A stretch of DNA of 37,910 nt. Source: EX4484-2 sp964592095. Lineage in GTDB: Archaea; Altiarchaeota; Altiarchaeia; IMC4; QMZM01. The translations under genes and the position numbers were made by a program. The stretch spans positions 1-37,910 of the forward strand of contig CAZQER010000005.1 of assembly GCA_964592095.1 (NCBI GenBank), read 5' to 3'. Below the pieces are notes generated by a model, which saw only the letters and a list, made by a program, of their open reading frames with translations, had not been told where the DNA came from and made no database searches. Shown here piece by piece: positions 16,332 to 24,748 of the stretch (the first letter of the stretch is position 1; the number at the start of each line of letters is the position of its first letter).

Positions 16332-16829
16332 TCAAATAAGATTTTTATTTGCTTTACTGATGATTCTTTGATACAGCATTCTTCTCTCATCATCCTTTAG
16401 GAGTGCCATTATCTGTGATGCATAAGATTGACTAATTTCAGACACATCTGCTAATATAGAATGCATTTCATCCAATGATAGATTAACATTATGGGGTTTA
16501 ATTATTTCAATAGCTGATGGACCATATCTCATCACAATCGAAACAAACCATCTAAAGTCCCTTGATAGAAGTTTGATCTCTGCAACACCTGAAAAAAAGT
16601 CACCTGTCTTATCCTTTCTAATATCAAAGAATCTGACACTTAACAAGTCAATATATCTTTCCTCCAAAAGATTTCCAAATATTGTACTTTCAAGCGCCTT
16701 TTTGGCAGCCTCTTTATCATTACCCTGTACCTCAATATATATCCTCGCCAAAATAGAGCCCTCCTTAACTCTTTTATCTATATCTATATTTTCATTAAAC
16801 CTTTTGTCTATTATTGGTTTTTCACCCAT
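16332..16829 (-). CDS. Conserved archaeal protein of unknown function
   Basis: A soluble protein of about 165 residues, not assigned to a family. The N-terminal half has an IxxEVxGNDKEAAKKAL-like strand-helix pattern (about 28-47), then a stretch ending in GVAEIKLLSRDFRWFVSIVMRYGPSAIEI (in parts, about 81-110), then a helical C terminus. The layout recalls an uncharacterised family common in archaea with a PSxIEIxxPxxxxLS signature, but this is from memory and weak. It is the last gene of a minus-strand run after mazG-like, the small membrane protein and mfnB, with an 83-base spacer that holds a TATA-like element. AAAGGTT precedes ATG 16829. Confidence 0.65.
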   Translation of the reverse strand: MGEKPIIDKRFNENIDIDKRVKEGSILARIYIEVQGNDKEAAKKALESTIFGNLLEERYIDLLSVRFFDIRKDKTGDFFSGVAEIKLLSRDFRWFVSIVMRYGPSAIEIIKPHNVNLSLDEMHSILADVSEISQSYASQIMALLKDDERRMLYQRIISKANKNLI

Positions 16830-16912
16830 TTTTAACCTTTATCTTTATTGTTTTTGATATTAATATAAAAAATTAATATAAACATATTGTATCTATGAAT
16901 ATGTATGAATAT

Positions 16913-17638
16913 CTATGACTTTCTATACATCCCTTCAATAATATTTTTCAGCACCATAACCCTTTCCATTCTTATCTTGCCATCCAATCTGTTGTTTTCA
17001 TCACATACTGAACCTCTTATGCCTATAACATCCACTCCCGTATCAAACAGTGGCTCTATATCCTCTTTTCCTATAGAACCACCAACGGCAACAAGAATTC
17101 CAATATTATGTGCCTTTTTTACCAAACTCCTTAAGTTGCTTTTGGATATGTGAGAAAAAAGATTTCCATTATTCTTTATGGCAGTATCTAACATAAAAAA
17201 ATCTGCTTTTGATTTCTGAGCGATTTTTAATACAATTTCTGGTCCAACAGAATTGATTTTATAATAATCTGCATAACCTGCAATAACAACCCTTATATTA
17301 TTGTCATAATCCTTTACTGATTTAACAACAGCATTTCCAACTTTTATACCCTGGTCAATATTTTCAATCCCGTATAAACCCACTTTTATATAATCCACAC
17401 CCAATGTTGCAACACCCCTCGCTGCCAATGATGCTGTTCCTGGAAGATATGGAAAATCCCCTATTGTTGCGCTTATCTCAACATCTCTTGGTGTAACATT
17501 TTTTATTTCATTTATAACCCATGGAAAATTAGCACCTAATGAACCCTCCTCAGGATTTTTTACATCTATTATATCCGCACCCCCCTTGATAGCCTCTATA
17601 GCCTCCTCCTTATTTTTGGGACTTATTAGGAGTTTCAT
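16913..17638 (-). CDS. mfnB: (5-formylfuran-3-yl)methyl phosphate synthase
   Basis: Condenses two glyceraldehyde-3-phosphate molecules to the furan precursor of methanofuran. About 241 residues from ATG 17638, which has GGTGTTT upstream; an upstream extension of five residues is less likely. The residues known as catalytic in the methanogen enzyme are at the same numbers: K27 (DVKNP), K85 (DYIKVG), D151 and K155 (LDTAIK). The GGSIGKEDI and GVDVIGIRGSVC motifs near the C terminus are also family-typical. It implies a methanofuran-like C1 carrier. No other methanofuran or C1-pathway gene is in the window. It lies downstream of a MazG-like and a small membrane protein gene. Confidence 0.92.
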   Translation of the reverse strand: MKLLISPKNKEEAIEAIKGGADIIDVKNPEEGSLGANFPWVINEIKNVTPRDVEISATIGDFPYLPGTASLAARGVATLGVDYIKVGLYGIENIDQGIKVGNAVVKSVKDYDNNIRVVIAGYADYYKINSVGPEIVLKIAQKSKADFFMLDTAIKNNGNLFSHISKSNLRSLVKKAHNIGILVAVGGSIGKEDIEPLFDTGVDVIGIRGSVCDENNRLDGKIRMERVMVLKNIIEGMYRKS

Positions 17639-17655
17639 TATAACAAACACCAATT

Positions 17656-17952
17656 TCAGAGTGTTGACCTCATTCTTGAGTATTTGTCATATATTAATGT
17701 AAGGAACCACGAAAGCAAACATGCCAATATGTACCAAATTACTATATCAACAATAAGAAAGTAATATAGAAAATATGCATGATCTCTTGTTATATTCTCA
17801 GGTCCACACCATTGATATACAGGGATTGGGAGCCCCTGAAAGCACCATACTCTATCTGTATACTCTGATGATATAAGATAAATACTTATAACAAAAAATA
17901 TTAAAAACTTCTTTGGTGTTGGTTTTACGAGTTCTTCAAATATGCATTTCAT
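17656..17952 (-). CDS. Small two-helix membrane protein of unknown function
   Basis: A 98-residue protein with two predicted membrane segments, about 14-32 (KKFLIFFVISIYLIS) and 62-88 (YFLYYFLIVDIVIWYILAC), joined by a loop with two cysteines (VWCFQGLPIPVYQWCG). The loop probably faces outward, where the cysteines could form a disulphide. No family is recognised. The start overlaps the MazG-like stop (ATGA) and the stop lies 17 bases before mfnB, so the three genes are likely one transcript. Confidence 0.7.
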   Translation of the reverse strand: MKCIFEELVKPTPKKFLIFFVISIYLISSEYTDRVWCFQGLPIPVYQWCGPENITRDHAYFLYYFLIVDIVIWYILACLLSWFLTLIYDKYSRMRSTL

Positions 17953-18248
17953 TTTCTACTTGCCTTCTTTTCGTATCTCTCCCACATAGAATCCCATTCC
18001 TTGTTCATATCTATATCAAATTTATTGGCAAGTTTTAAATTCAGATATAACAAATCTATAAGTTCTTCTGCAAGTTCCTCTTTATTAAATCTCTCTTTTT
18101 TATAACCCTCTTCTCTGAGTATTCTTCTGGCTATTTCACCAAGTTCTTCTGTCATATGTAACACTATATGTGATGCTCTATCTTTATCCCATTTATATTT
18201 TTTATCATATTCACGTACTTGTTTCTGGTAGTGAGTTAAATTAATCAT
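17949..18248 (-). CDS. MazG-like nucleotide pyrophosphohydrolase
   Basis: A 99-residue helical protein of the all-alpha NTP pyrophosphatase group. The metal-binding pattern is split as usual: HMTEELGEIARRI (about 31-43) gives the first acidic pair and EELAEELIDLLYLNLKLA gives the second (E-x-x-D). Such enzymes hydrolyse non-standard or alarmone nucleotides; the substrate here is unknown. ATG 18248 is chosen because the N terminus then matches the family; an upstream extension would run into truD. Its ATG lies 17 bases from the truD ATG on the opposite strand. The small membrane protein start overlaps its stop. Confidence 0.8.
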   Translation of the reverse strand: MINLTHYQKQVREYDKKYKWDKDRASHIVLHMTEELGEIARRILREEGYKKERFNKEELAEELIDLLYLNLKLANKFDIDMNKEWDSMWERYEKKASRK

Positions 18249-18265
18249 ATTAATAATATTAAGAT

Positions 18266-19471
18266 ATGAGGGAAATAAATCCACCAAATATTGATGGAAT
18301 TCTTGGTATGGAGGTTTATAAATCAAAAACGCTGGGTATAGGTGGTAAAATTAAGGAGATACCAGAGGATTTTATTGTCGAGGAGATTACTCCTAAGGGG
18401 GAGGTATTGGAGGTAGATAAAGAATCAAAAATAAAAATAGAAGAGGGTTTAGAATATGGAGAATATATCTATCTCACATTACAAAAGAGGAACTGGAGTA
18501 CCTTAAGGGCAATAAAGGAGTTATCAAAGAGATTGAGGATTAGTAGAAGAAGGATAGGCTTTGCTGGAACAAAGGATAAAAGGGCATTAACAACACAGAG
18601 GATTTCCATCTGGAAAAAATCCATTGACGATATAAAAAATATCTCGTTGAGGGATATAAAACTTAAGGATTTTGATTATTCTGATAGAAGAATTAATCTC
18701 GGGGATTTAAAGGGTAACAGATTTATCATAGTTATAAGAGATATTGAACTATCTAAGGAAGAAATAAAACACAGGCTTGATAGAATAAATAATGAATTGA
18801 GGTCGGGATTTCCAAACTTTTTTGGAGTCCAGAGATTTGGGACAAAGAGACCAATTACCCATATTGTTGGTAGGGAGATAGTAAAGGGAAATATAAAAAA
18901 TGCAGTAATGACCTATCTAACAAAATATTTTGAGGGAGAAAGCAGTGAGGTTATAAATGCCAGAATTTTCCTAAGAGAAACGGAAGATTTTGAAGAGGCA
19001 ATTAAGAGATTTCCTATGCATTTGGAGTATGAACATTCAATTTTAAACTATCTTATCAAAAATAGAAATGATTTTAAGGGCGCATTGAGACAATTACCAG
19101 TAGAATTGGGAAAGATGTTTGTACATGCGTATCAATCATTCATATTCAATAGGGCATTAAGTTTTTACATTAAAGAAGAGATTGAGGTTGAGAAACTCCC
19201 GCTGGTTGGTTACAAAAGCAAGGTTGATGAGGTTACATCAAAAATAATTGAAGATGAAGGTGTTTCAAAAGATGATTTCAGGATAAGGGAAATGCCAGAA
19301 ATGAGATCAAAGGGAGGTATAAGGGACTCGTTTGTAGTGCCAGATGATTTTCATATTGTAGAAATTTCATCAGACAATCTAAATCAGAATAAAAATATGT
19401 TAAAGATAAAATTTTCATTACCAAAGGGTAGTTATGCAACCTCCCTACTTAGAGAATTTATGAAGATATGA
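18266..19471 (+). CDS. truD: tRNA pseudouridine synthase TruD
   Basis: Makes pseudouridine 13 in tRNA. About 401 residues, the archaeal size. The N-terminal GIGGKIKEIPEDFIVEEI (about 24-41) and the catalytic GFAGTKDKRALTTQ with the active-site Asp at about 104 are present. NFFGVQRFGTKRPITH and the C-terminal LPKGSYATSLLREFMK complete the fold. The TRUD insertion domain lies about 160-310. The start is fixed by the family N terminus; only 17 bases separate it from the divergent mazG-like start. Its stop overlaps an ATG in frame with the next gene, but the cdc48 start is probably further down. Confidence 0.95.
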   Translation: MREINPPNIDGILGMEVYKSKTLGIGGKIKEIPEDFIVEEITPKGEVLEVDKESKIKIEEGLEYGEYIYLTLQKRNWSTLRAIKELSKRLRISRRRIGFAGTKDKRALTTQRISIWKKSIDDIKNISLRDIKLKDFDYSDRRINLGDLKGNRFIIVIRDIELSKEEIKHRLDRINNELRSGFPNFFGVQRFGTKRPITHIVGREIVKGNIKNAVMTYLTKYFEGESSEVINARIFLRETEDFEEAIKRFPMHLEYEHSILNYLIKNRNDFKGALRQLPVELGKMFVHAYQSFIFNRALSFYIKEEIEVEKLPLVGYKSKVDEVTSKIIEDEGVSKDDFRIREMPEMRSKGGIRDSFVVPDDFHIVEISSDNLNQNKNMLKIKFSLPKGSYATSLLREFMKI

Positions 19472-19524
19472 AAGAGAGAGGGTTTAAAGTTTTTATTATT
19501 GAAATAAAAATATTAAATATAAAA

Positions 19525-21696
19525 ATGGTAAACAAAAAAGAAATAGAGCTTAAGGTCAGGGAAGCACTGCAGAATGATGTTGGAAGAGGTATTGTTAGAA
19601 TAGATGACATTTCCATGAAAATACTTGGAATCACATCTGGTGATATAATTGAGATTAAAGGTAAAAAGACAACTGCAGCCATAGTATGGCCATTACACCC
19701 TCAGGATATCGGGTTGGGTATAATAAGGATGGATGGTTTGGTGAGACAGAATTCTGGTACATCCTTGGGAGACAGGGTTATAATAAAAAAGGCGAATGTT
19801 TATCCTGCAAAAAATGTTGTAATTGCCCCTATCAAACATGAAATTAGATTTGGGGAGGATTTTGCCACTCATATCAAACAGAGATTTCTTGGAAGACCCC
19901 TTATGGAGGGTGATAACCTCTCAATAGGTGTTCTTGGTCAAGCAATACCCTTTGTTGTTGCTAAAACAAAACCAAAGGGTGTTGTACAGATATTAGATAA
20001 TACATATCTTGAAATAAAGGAGAAACCATTAAGAGTTCCCCTCAGAGAGTTGGCAGTAAGATATGAGGATATTGGTGGTTTGAAGGAGGAAATAGCGAGG
20101 GTTAGGGAAATGGTAGAGTTACCAATGAAACATCCAGAACTCTTTGAGAAACTTGGAATTTTACCACCAAAGGGTGTGCTTCTATATGGTCCACCAGGAA
20201 CTGGAAAGACACTAATTGCAAAGGCAGTTGCAAGTGAAACAAATTCATATTTTATACCCTTAAATGGTCCTGAGATAATGGATAAATACTATGGGGAGTC
20301 TGAAAGAAAACTGAGGGAGATATTTGCAGAGGCTCAGGAAAATGCACCATCAATAATATTCATAGATGAACTTGACTCCATAGCACCAAAGAGGGAGGAG
20401 ACAAAGGGTGAGGTTGAGAGAAGGGTTGTTGCACAACTATTGGCACTGATGGATGGTCTTGTTGAAAGGGGAAATGTTATTGTTATTGCTGCTACAAACA
20501 GACCTGACTCAATTGACCCTGCATTGAGGAGGCCTGGCAGGTTTGACAGAGAGATTGAGATAGGCGTGCCTGATAGAGATGGCAGAAAGGAAATACTTCA
20601 GATTCATACGAGGAATATGCCATTAGCAGATGATGTTGATTTAGATGAAATTGCATCCTCAACCCATGGTTTTGTGGGTGCTGATTTGGCATCATTATGT
20701 AGAGAGGCAGCAATGCAGGCATTGAAAAGGATTTTACCAAAGATTGATTTAGAAAAGGAAGAAATACCTGTGGAAATCCTTGATAATATAAGTGTTAAAA
20801 GAAGGGATTTCATAGAGGCAATGAAGATGATTTCTCCTTCAGCCCTGAGAGAGGTACTGGTGGAGGTTCCAGATGTTAAATGGGATGACATAGGTGGTTT
20901 AGAGGAAGTAAAGAGGCTTCTAAAAGAGGCTGTAGAATGGCCATTGAAATATCCGGATGCATTCAAGAGAATGGGAATAAGACCGGCAAAGGCAGTGCTC
21001 CTTTATGGCCCTCCGGGGTGCGGTAAGACATTATTGGCTAAAGCAGCAGCAAATGAATCAGAAGCAAATTTAATAGCTGTAAAGGGTCCCGAATTGCTTT
21101 CTAAATGGGTTGGTGAATCAGAAAAGGCGGTGAGGGAGATATTCAAAAAGGCAAAACAAACAGCACCTACCATAATCTTATTTGATGAGATAGATGCACT
21201 TGCACCAAGAAGGAGGGGTGATGATTTTACAAGTTCGCATGTAACAGAAACCGTTGTAAATCAATTACTAACTGAGATGGATGGTATAGAAACCTTGGAG
21301 AATGTTATTATAATAGGTGCCACAAATAGGCCAGATATCTTAGACCCCGCTCTTTTAAGACCAGGTAGATTTGATACAAGGATTATAGTTCCAGTTCCTG
21401 ATAAAGAAGCCAGATTAGAGATATTCAAGATACATACCAGAAGGATGCCTCTTGATAATGTAGATTTGAATGAACTTGCTAAAAAAACTCATGGTTATAG
21501 TGGTGCGGATATAGAAGCGGTATGTAGAGAAGCCGCTATGATAGCCCTCAGAGAGGATATCAAATCCAAAAAAGTAAGTAGAGAACACTTTGAAAAGGCA
21601 TTGAAGAAGGTAAGTCCATCAATTTCTGATACAGATGTAAATGCATTTAAGAATAGTATGGAGAGAAGTATGAAGGAAATAGCCTATTATAGATAG
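19525..21696 (+). CDS. cdc48: CDC48/VAT-type AAA+ unfoldase
   Basis: Two-ring AAA+ ATPase that unfolds proteins for degradation or remodelling. About 723 residues. An N domain (about 1-180, starting KVREALQNDVGRGIVRIDD) is followed by D1 with Walker A GPPGTGKT (222-229) and Walker B IIFIDELDS (278-285), and D2 with GPPGCGKT (about 495-502) and IILFDEIDALAPRR (about 550-563). Arginine-finger and second-region-of-homology blocks (AATNRPDSIDPALRRPGRFD type) are in both. The first ATG overlapping truD (19468) would add 19 residues absent from homologues, so 19525 is preferred. All catalytic residues appear intact. Confidence 0.97.
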   Translation: MVNKKEIELKVREALQNDVGRGIVRIDDISMKILGITSGDIIEIKGKKTTAAIVWPLHPQDIGLGIIRMDGLVRQNSGTSLGDRVIIKKANVYPAKNVVIAPIKHEIRFGEDFATHIKQRFLGRPLMEGDNLSIGVLGQAIPFVVAKTKPKGVVQILDNTYLEIKEKPLRVPLRELAVRYEDIGGLKEEIARVREMVELPMKHPELFEKLGILPPKGVLLYGPPGTGKTLIAKAVASETNSYFIPLNGPEIMDKYYGESERKLREIFAEAQENAPSIIFIDELDSIAPKREETKGEVERRVVAQLLALMDGLVERGNVIVIAATNRPDSIDPALRRPGRFDREIEIGVPDRDGRKEILQIHTRNMPLADDVDLDEIASSTHGFVGADLASLCREAAMQALKRILPKIDLEKEEIPVEILDNISVKRRDFIEAMKMISPSALREVLVEVPDVKWDDIGGLEEVKRLLKEAVEWPLKYPDAFKRMGIRPAKAVLLYGPPGCGKTLLAKAAANESEANLIAVKGPELLSKWVGESEKAVREIFKKAKQTAPTIILFDEIDALAPRRRGDDFTSSHVTETVVNQLLTEMDGIETLENVIIIGATNRPDILDPALLRPGRFDTRIIVPVPDKEARLEIFKIHTRRMPLDNVDLNELAKKTHGYSGADIEAVCREAAMIALREDIKSKKVSREHFEKALKKVSPSISDTDVNAFKNSMERSMKEIAYYR

Positions 21697-21708
21697 TTAT
21701 GGATAGGA

Positions 21709-23109
21709 ATGGACAATCTACAACTTTCAAGAGCAATAGATATCAATGCGTGCTATTTGGGCATAGATAAACTTGTTTTGATGGAGAATGCTGGAAAAGA
21801 GATTTCAATAAAGGCATCTAAATTTAACTCAATAGCTATTTTCTCCGGAGTAGGTAATAATGGCGGGGATGGATTGGTTGCTGCAAGACATCTATCGGGA
21901 GCAGGGAAAAGAGTGAAGGTGTATTCCTTAGATGGTAAAAGAACTGAAGAAAATAAGATAAATTTTGATTTAATAAAAAAATTAGATTCAGTTGAGATTG
22001 AATTTATAACTGACTCATCTCAATGTAAAAGAATTATGGAGGAACTAAATGAGTTTGATTGTATTGTAGATGCTCTGATAGGAACTGGTATCCATGGTGA
22101 ATTGAGGGAACCAGTAAAAACCATTATAGATACAATTAACAAAAGCAAAGCATATAAGATTTCTGTAGATATACCTACAAAAGGGTTTAAACCAGATTTA
22201 ACATTATCGTTTCATATCCCAAAAACAGAGGATGCAGAGGTAGTGAATATAGGTATCCCGAGGGAGGCGGAATTATATACAGGTCCTGGCGATGTATATT
22301 TAGCATTTCCAAAAAGAAGCGGATATGAGCATAAGGGTGATTTTGGAAGGGTTTTGGTAGTGGGTGGAAGCAAGGAGTTTATAGGTGCACCATCATTGGT
22401 AGCGTTCGCATCTTTAAGAACCGGTGCAGATTTGTCATTAATAGCATCACCAAGATATGTGGTAGATAGATCCGTAAAAAATCCAAATTTTATTTTTATA
22501 AGGTTGAATTCTGAATTCTATATTGATAAGGGGGATGTTGACGATATTTTAAACATAAACCATGATTCTATAGTAATCGGTAATGGTATTGGAACAGAAG
22601 AGGAAACAAGATATGCAGTAAAAAGGATTTTAAAAAGAGCAGAAAAGCCAGTTGTTATGGATGCAGATGCTCTTAAAATAATAAAGGAAAAAGACCTCAG
22701 AAGGAATTCTAATGGAAATGTAGTTATAACCCCACACAAAAAGGAATTTGAAATACTTTTTGAAGACCCTGTTGATTCTGTAATAGTAAAAGAATATGCA
22801 GAAAAAACAAAAACCACAATTCTTCTAAAAGGCAATACTGATATAATATCAGATGGTAATGGAATAAAATTTAACAGAACAGGAAATGCGGGGATGACTG
22901 TTGGTGGTACAGGAGATGTATTGGCGGGGATACTTGGAGCATTAATATGTAATAATAACATAGATGGATTTATGGCGTCATCTGCTGCTGCATTTATTTG
23001 TGGTGTCGCGGGGGATTTATGTCTAAGGGATTACGGATATAATTTCCTTGCCACGGATGTCATAGAAAAAATTCCTGATGCGTTATTGTTCTGTAAAGAA
23101 TTTGAGTAG
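21709..23109 (+). CDS. nnr: Bifunctional NAD(P)HX epimerase/dehydratase
   Basis: Repairs hydrated NAD(P)H: an N-terminal YjeF epimerase (about 1-200) and a C-terminal ADP-dependent dehydratase (about 205-466). Epimerase motifs are GVGNNGGDGLVAARHL (48-62) and VDALIGTGIHGELREP (120-135). The usual loop after VDIPSG and before the ADLTVTF strand is shortened here: SVDIPTKGFKPDLTLSF (152-168). The catalytic Asp of VDIP is kept, but the epimerase may be weakened. The dehydratase has GNGIGTEEET, MDADALKII, ITPHKKEFEIL and the NAGMTVGGTGDVLAG signature. GGATAGGA precedes ATG 21709. This gene is in line with the NAD theme of pncB. Confidence 0.9.
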   Translation: MDNLQLSRAIDINACYLGIDKLVLMENAGKEISIKASKFNSIAIFSGVGNNGGDGLVAARHLSGAGKRVKVYSLDGKRTEENKINFDLIKKLDSVEIEFITDSSQCKRIMEELNEFDCIVDALIGTGIHGELREPVKTIIDTINKSKAYKISVDIPTKGFKPDLTLSFHIPKTEDAEVVNIGIPREAELYTGPGDVYLAFPKRSGYEHKGDFGRVLVVGGSKEFIGAPSLVAFASLRTGADLSLIASPRYVVDRSVKNPNFIFIRLNSEFYIDKGDVDDILNINHDSIVIGNGIGTEEETRYAVKRILKRAEKPVVMDADALKIIKEKDLRRNSNGNVVITPHKKEFEILFEDPVDSVIVKEYAEKTKTTILLKGNTDIISDGNGIKFNRTGNAGMTVGGTGDVLAGILGALICNNNIDGFMASSAAAFICGVAGDLCLRDYGYNFLATDVIEKIPDALLFCKEFE

Positions 23110-23477
23110 ATAAGTGGAACAGCCATTATCTTCTAAATTTTGCTTATTTACAGCAAATNNNNNNNNNNNNNNNNNNNNNNNNNNNNNNNNNNNNNNNNNN
23201 NNNNNNNNNNNNNNNNNNNNNNNNNNNNNNNNNNNNNNNNNNNNNNNNNNNNNNNNNNTAACAACAATATTATCGGGGTCAGAATCTATAGGTATTGTTG
23301 CAAGAATCTTACCGCTGACATCAGTCTAAACTGCTGGTAAATTCCTTCAGCTGATAAAAACAAAAGTAAAACCTGAGTTGTTGCAGAATTAGAGTGGAAA
23401 TAATCTCAAAATTTTTCAGTATCTCGGGGTTAGGGAATATGAGAGGGTATAATGTAGAGAAGATATATAATTCACAA
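23110..23477. other. Intergenic region with no supported gene, holding assembly gap 1
   Basis: Of 368 bases, 100 are N. After the gap the plus strand reads as a 22-codon C-terminal fragment ending SIGIVARILPLTSV at TAA 23327-23329. Past the stop, the same frame stays open for 20 more codons (including KFLQLIKTKVKPELLQN) to TAG at 23390. It may be the end of a gene lost in the gap, or a decayed gene. No homology is recognised and no RNA or promoter is clear. Confidence 0.5.
23159..23258. other. Assembly gap of 100 Ns
   Basis: Exactly 100 unknown bases, the conventional placeholder for a gap of unknown size. Gene order across it (nnr to lplA) is not proven by the sequence. Confidence 0.97.
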
Positions 23478-24326
23478 TTAGGAATGAGAATCCATAAATT
23501 CTCTTACCTCATCGCCTAATTTATATAAGCCGGCAGAACGAGTTCCCCCCTTGGTGTATCTGAAAATCCAGTTCTCATCGTGGTATTTTGGTAATAATTT
23601 ATCTGCCAATTTCCTCTCTTCATACGTCATTTTATCATCTCTGAGAGATACATTAAAGGTTTTTTCAAAACCATAACGCATCGCATCTTTTACATCATCT
23701 AATGGAACATTTCCTTTCAATTCCCTGTTTAGGTCAGTGATTCTTTCTTCAACAGATTTTATGCCTTTGTCGGAGATCTTCTCTAAGGGGATATTACAGC
23801 ATAAGAGCATTTCTTTTATATTAAAATTTACGAGTATTGTTCCATGCTGTAACAAAACCCTATTACCTCTTGTCTGTGCTGATCCTGAAATCTTTTTTCC
23901 ATTACACAGAACATCATTTATTGGCTTAAATTCGCCCTTTAAGCCATATCTCTCCAGCGCATATATTATTATATTACAAATTCTTCTGTATGATTCTATC
24001 ATATCCACTGGAATATCCGAATCCTCTAAATTTCCGATAAAGCCATACTGAACCTGAGATTTTTCGGATGCAAACGCCATTCCACCACCACTTATCCTTC
24101 TTGTTATCTGATAATTAAGTTTTTTACACCTTTCAAGATTCAATTCTCTCTCGATCAACTGTGAATATCCCATATTGATTGATTTCTCTGGAATCCATAT
24201 AAAACCGATGTTCTCACCACTCCTATCAGCAATCCTGAAGAGAGCCTCATTCTCCGCCATTATTCTATAAACATCTGTTATGCCAAAATCAATAAACCTC
24301 AACTCATCATCCATTTTATTATTCAT
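23478..24326 (-). CDS. lplA: Lipoate-protein ligase A catalytic subunit
   Basis: Activates lipoate with ATP and transfers it to lysine of E2 or GcvH proteins. About 282 residues with the BPL/LplA catalytic fold. RRISGGGMAFA (76-86) is the variant of RRxxGGGAVFH, NDVLCNGKKISGSAQTR (137-153) has the lipoyl-adenylate lysine K145, and LQHGTILVNFN (159-169) completes the site. It lacks the C-terminal domain of one-piece ligases, which here is the neighbouring gene; the pair fits the two-gene Thermoplasma-type enzyme. The start overlaps the lplB stop (ATGA), implying balanced synthesis of both. No lipoylated protein gene is in the window. Confidence 0.9.
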   Translation of the reverse strand: MNNKMDDELRFIDFGITDVYRIMAENEALFRIADRSGENIGFIWIPEKSINMGYSQLIERELNLERCKKLNYQITRRISGGGMAFASEKSQVQYGFIGNLEDSDIPVDMIESYRRICNIIIYALERYGLKGEFKPINDVLCNGKKISGSAQTRGNRVLLQHGTILVNFNIKEMLLCCNIPLEKISDKGIKSVEERITDLNRELKGNVPLDDVKDAMRYGFEKTFNVSLRDDKMTYEERKLADKLLPKYHDENWIFRYTKGGTRSAGLYKLGDEVREFMDSHS

Positions 24327-24631
24327 GCATTTATTGCCTTCATTATAGCATCGGTAAAATCCTCAGGATATGTCTCTGGAGATTGAAAGTCATTTTCCTC
24401 ATAGAATTTTTTTAATATTTTCAGTATCTCCTCTCTATCTACACGAACGCCAAGTAATGATTTTTCCATTTCATCTATATGATATTCAGGTGTGAGTATA
24501 AAATCACCTGAGATTATAATATCCTCTATTCTATTATCTCTAACCCTTACCAGCACCCTTATCAGACCACTCCTTGCTTTGTGCATACCCTCTTTCATAT
24601 CCTGCAATCTATTGTGGTTTCTATTATTCAT
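24323..24631 (-). CDS. lplB: Lipoate-protein ligase accessory domain LplB
   Basis: The detached C-terminal domain of the two-gene lipoate ligase, needed for lipoate activation in the Thermoplasma enzyme. About 102 residues. The core begins KARSGLIRVLVRVRDN and continues DIIISGDFILTPEYHIDEMEKSLLG (in parts), the typical strand-GDF-helix layout. ATG 24631 is preferred because TTTATAAATAG (about 24653-24663, minus strand) would start transcription close to it; ATG 24640 or 24598 are alternatives. Precedes and overlaps lplA. Confidence 0.82.
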   Translation of the reverse strand: MNNRNHNRLQDMKEGMHKARSGLIRVLVRVRDNRIEDIIISGDFILTPEYHIDEMEKSLLGVRVDREEILKILKKFYEENDFQSPETYPEDFTDAIMKAINA

Positions 24632-24748
24632 GCAGTTCATTTCACATATCTATTTATAAAAATTATTATATCCTTAATTTTAATTAATAAAAGAGATAAA
24701 GGATATCTACTACTATTCTATTTATTCTATCCTTCTTATAGTTTACTA
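24632..24748. promoter_or_regulatory. Divergent promoter region between lplB and polB
   Basis: A 117-base AT-rich spacer. Minus strand TTTATAAATAG (about 24653-24663) is a TATA box for lplB. Plus strand CTATTTATTCTA (about 24717-24728) lies about 26 bases before polB ATG 24749, so polB may be leaderless. Confidence 0.4.

Noticed and set aside
16880..16920. Repeated TATGAATAT units upstream of the unassigned gene
   Set aside because: Two short copies in AT-rich sequence are expected by chance.
23114..23340. Open frames that run across the N gap
   Set aside because: Their continuity rests on unknown bases and so cannot be supported.
24581..24748. In-frame N-terminal extension of polB by 56 codons
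   Set aside because: It overlaps the lplB gene on the other strand, is hydrophobic and unlike DNA polymerases; ATG 24749 matches the family.
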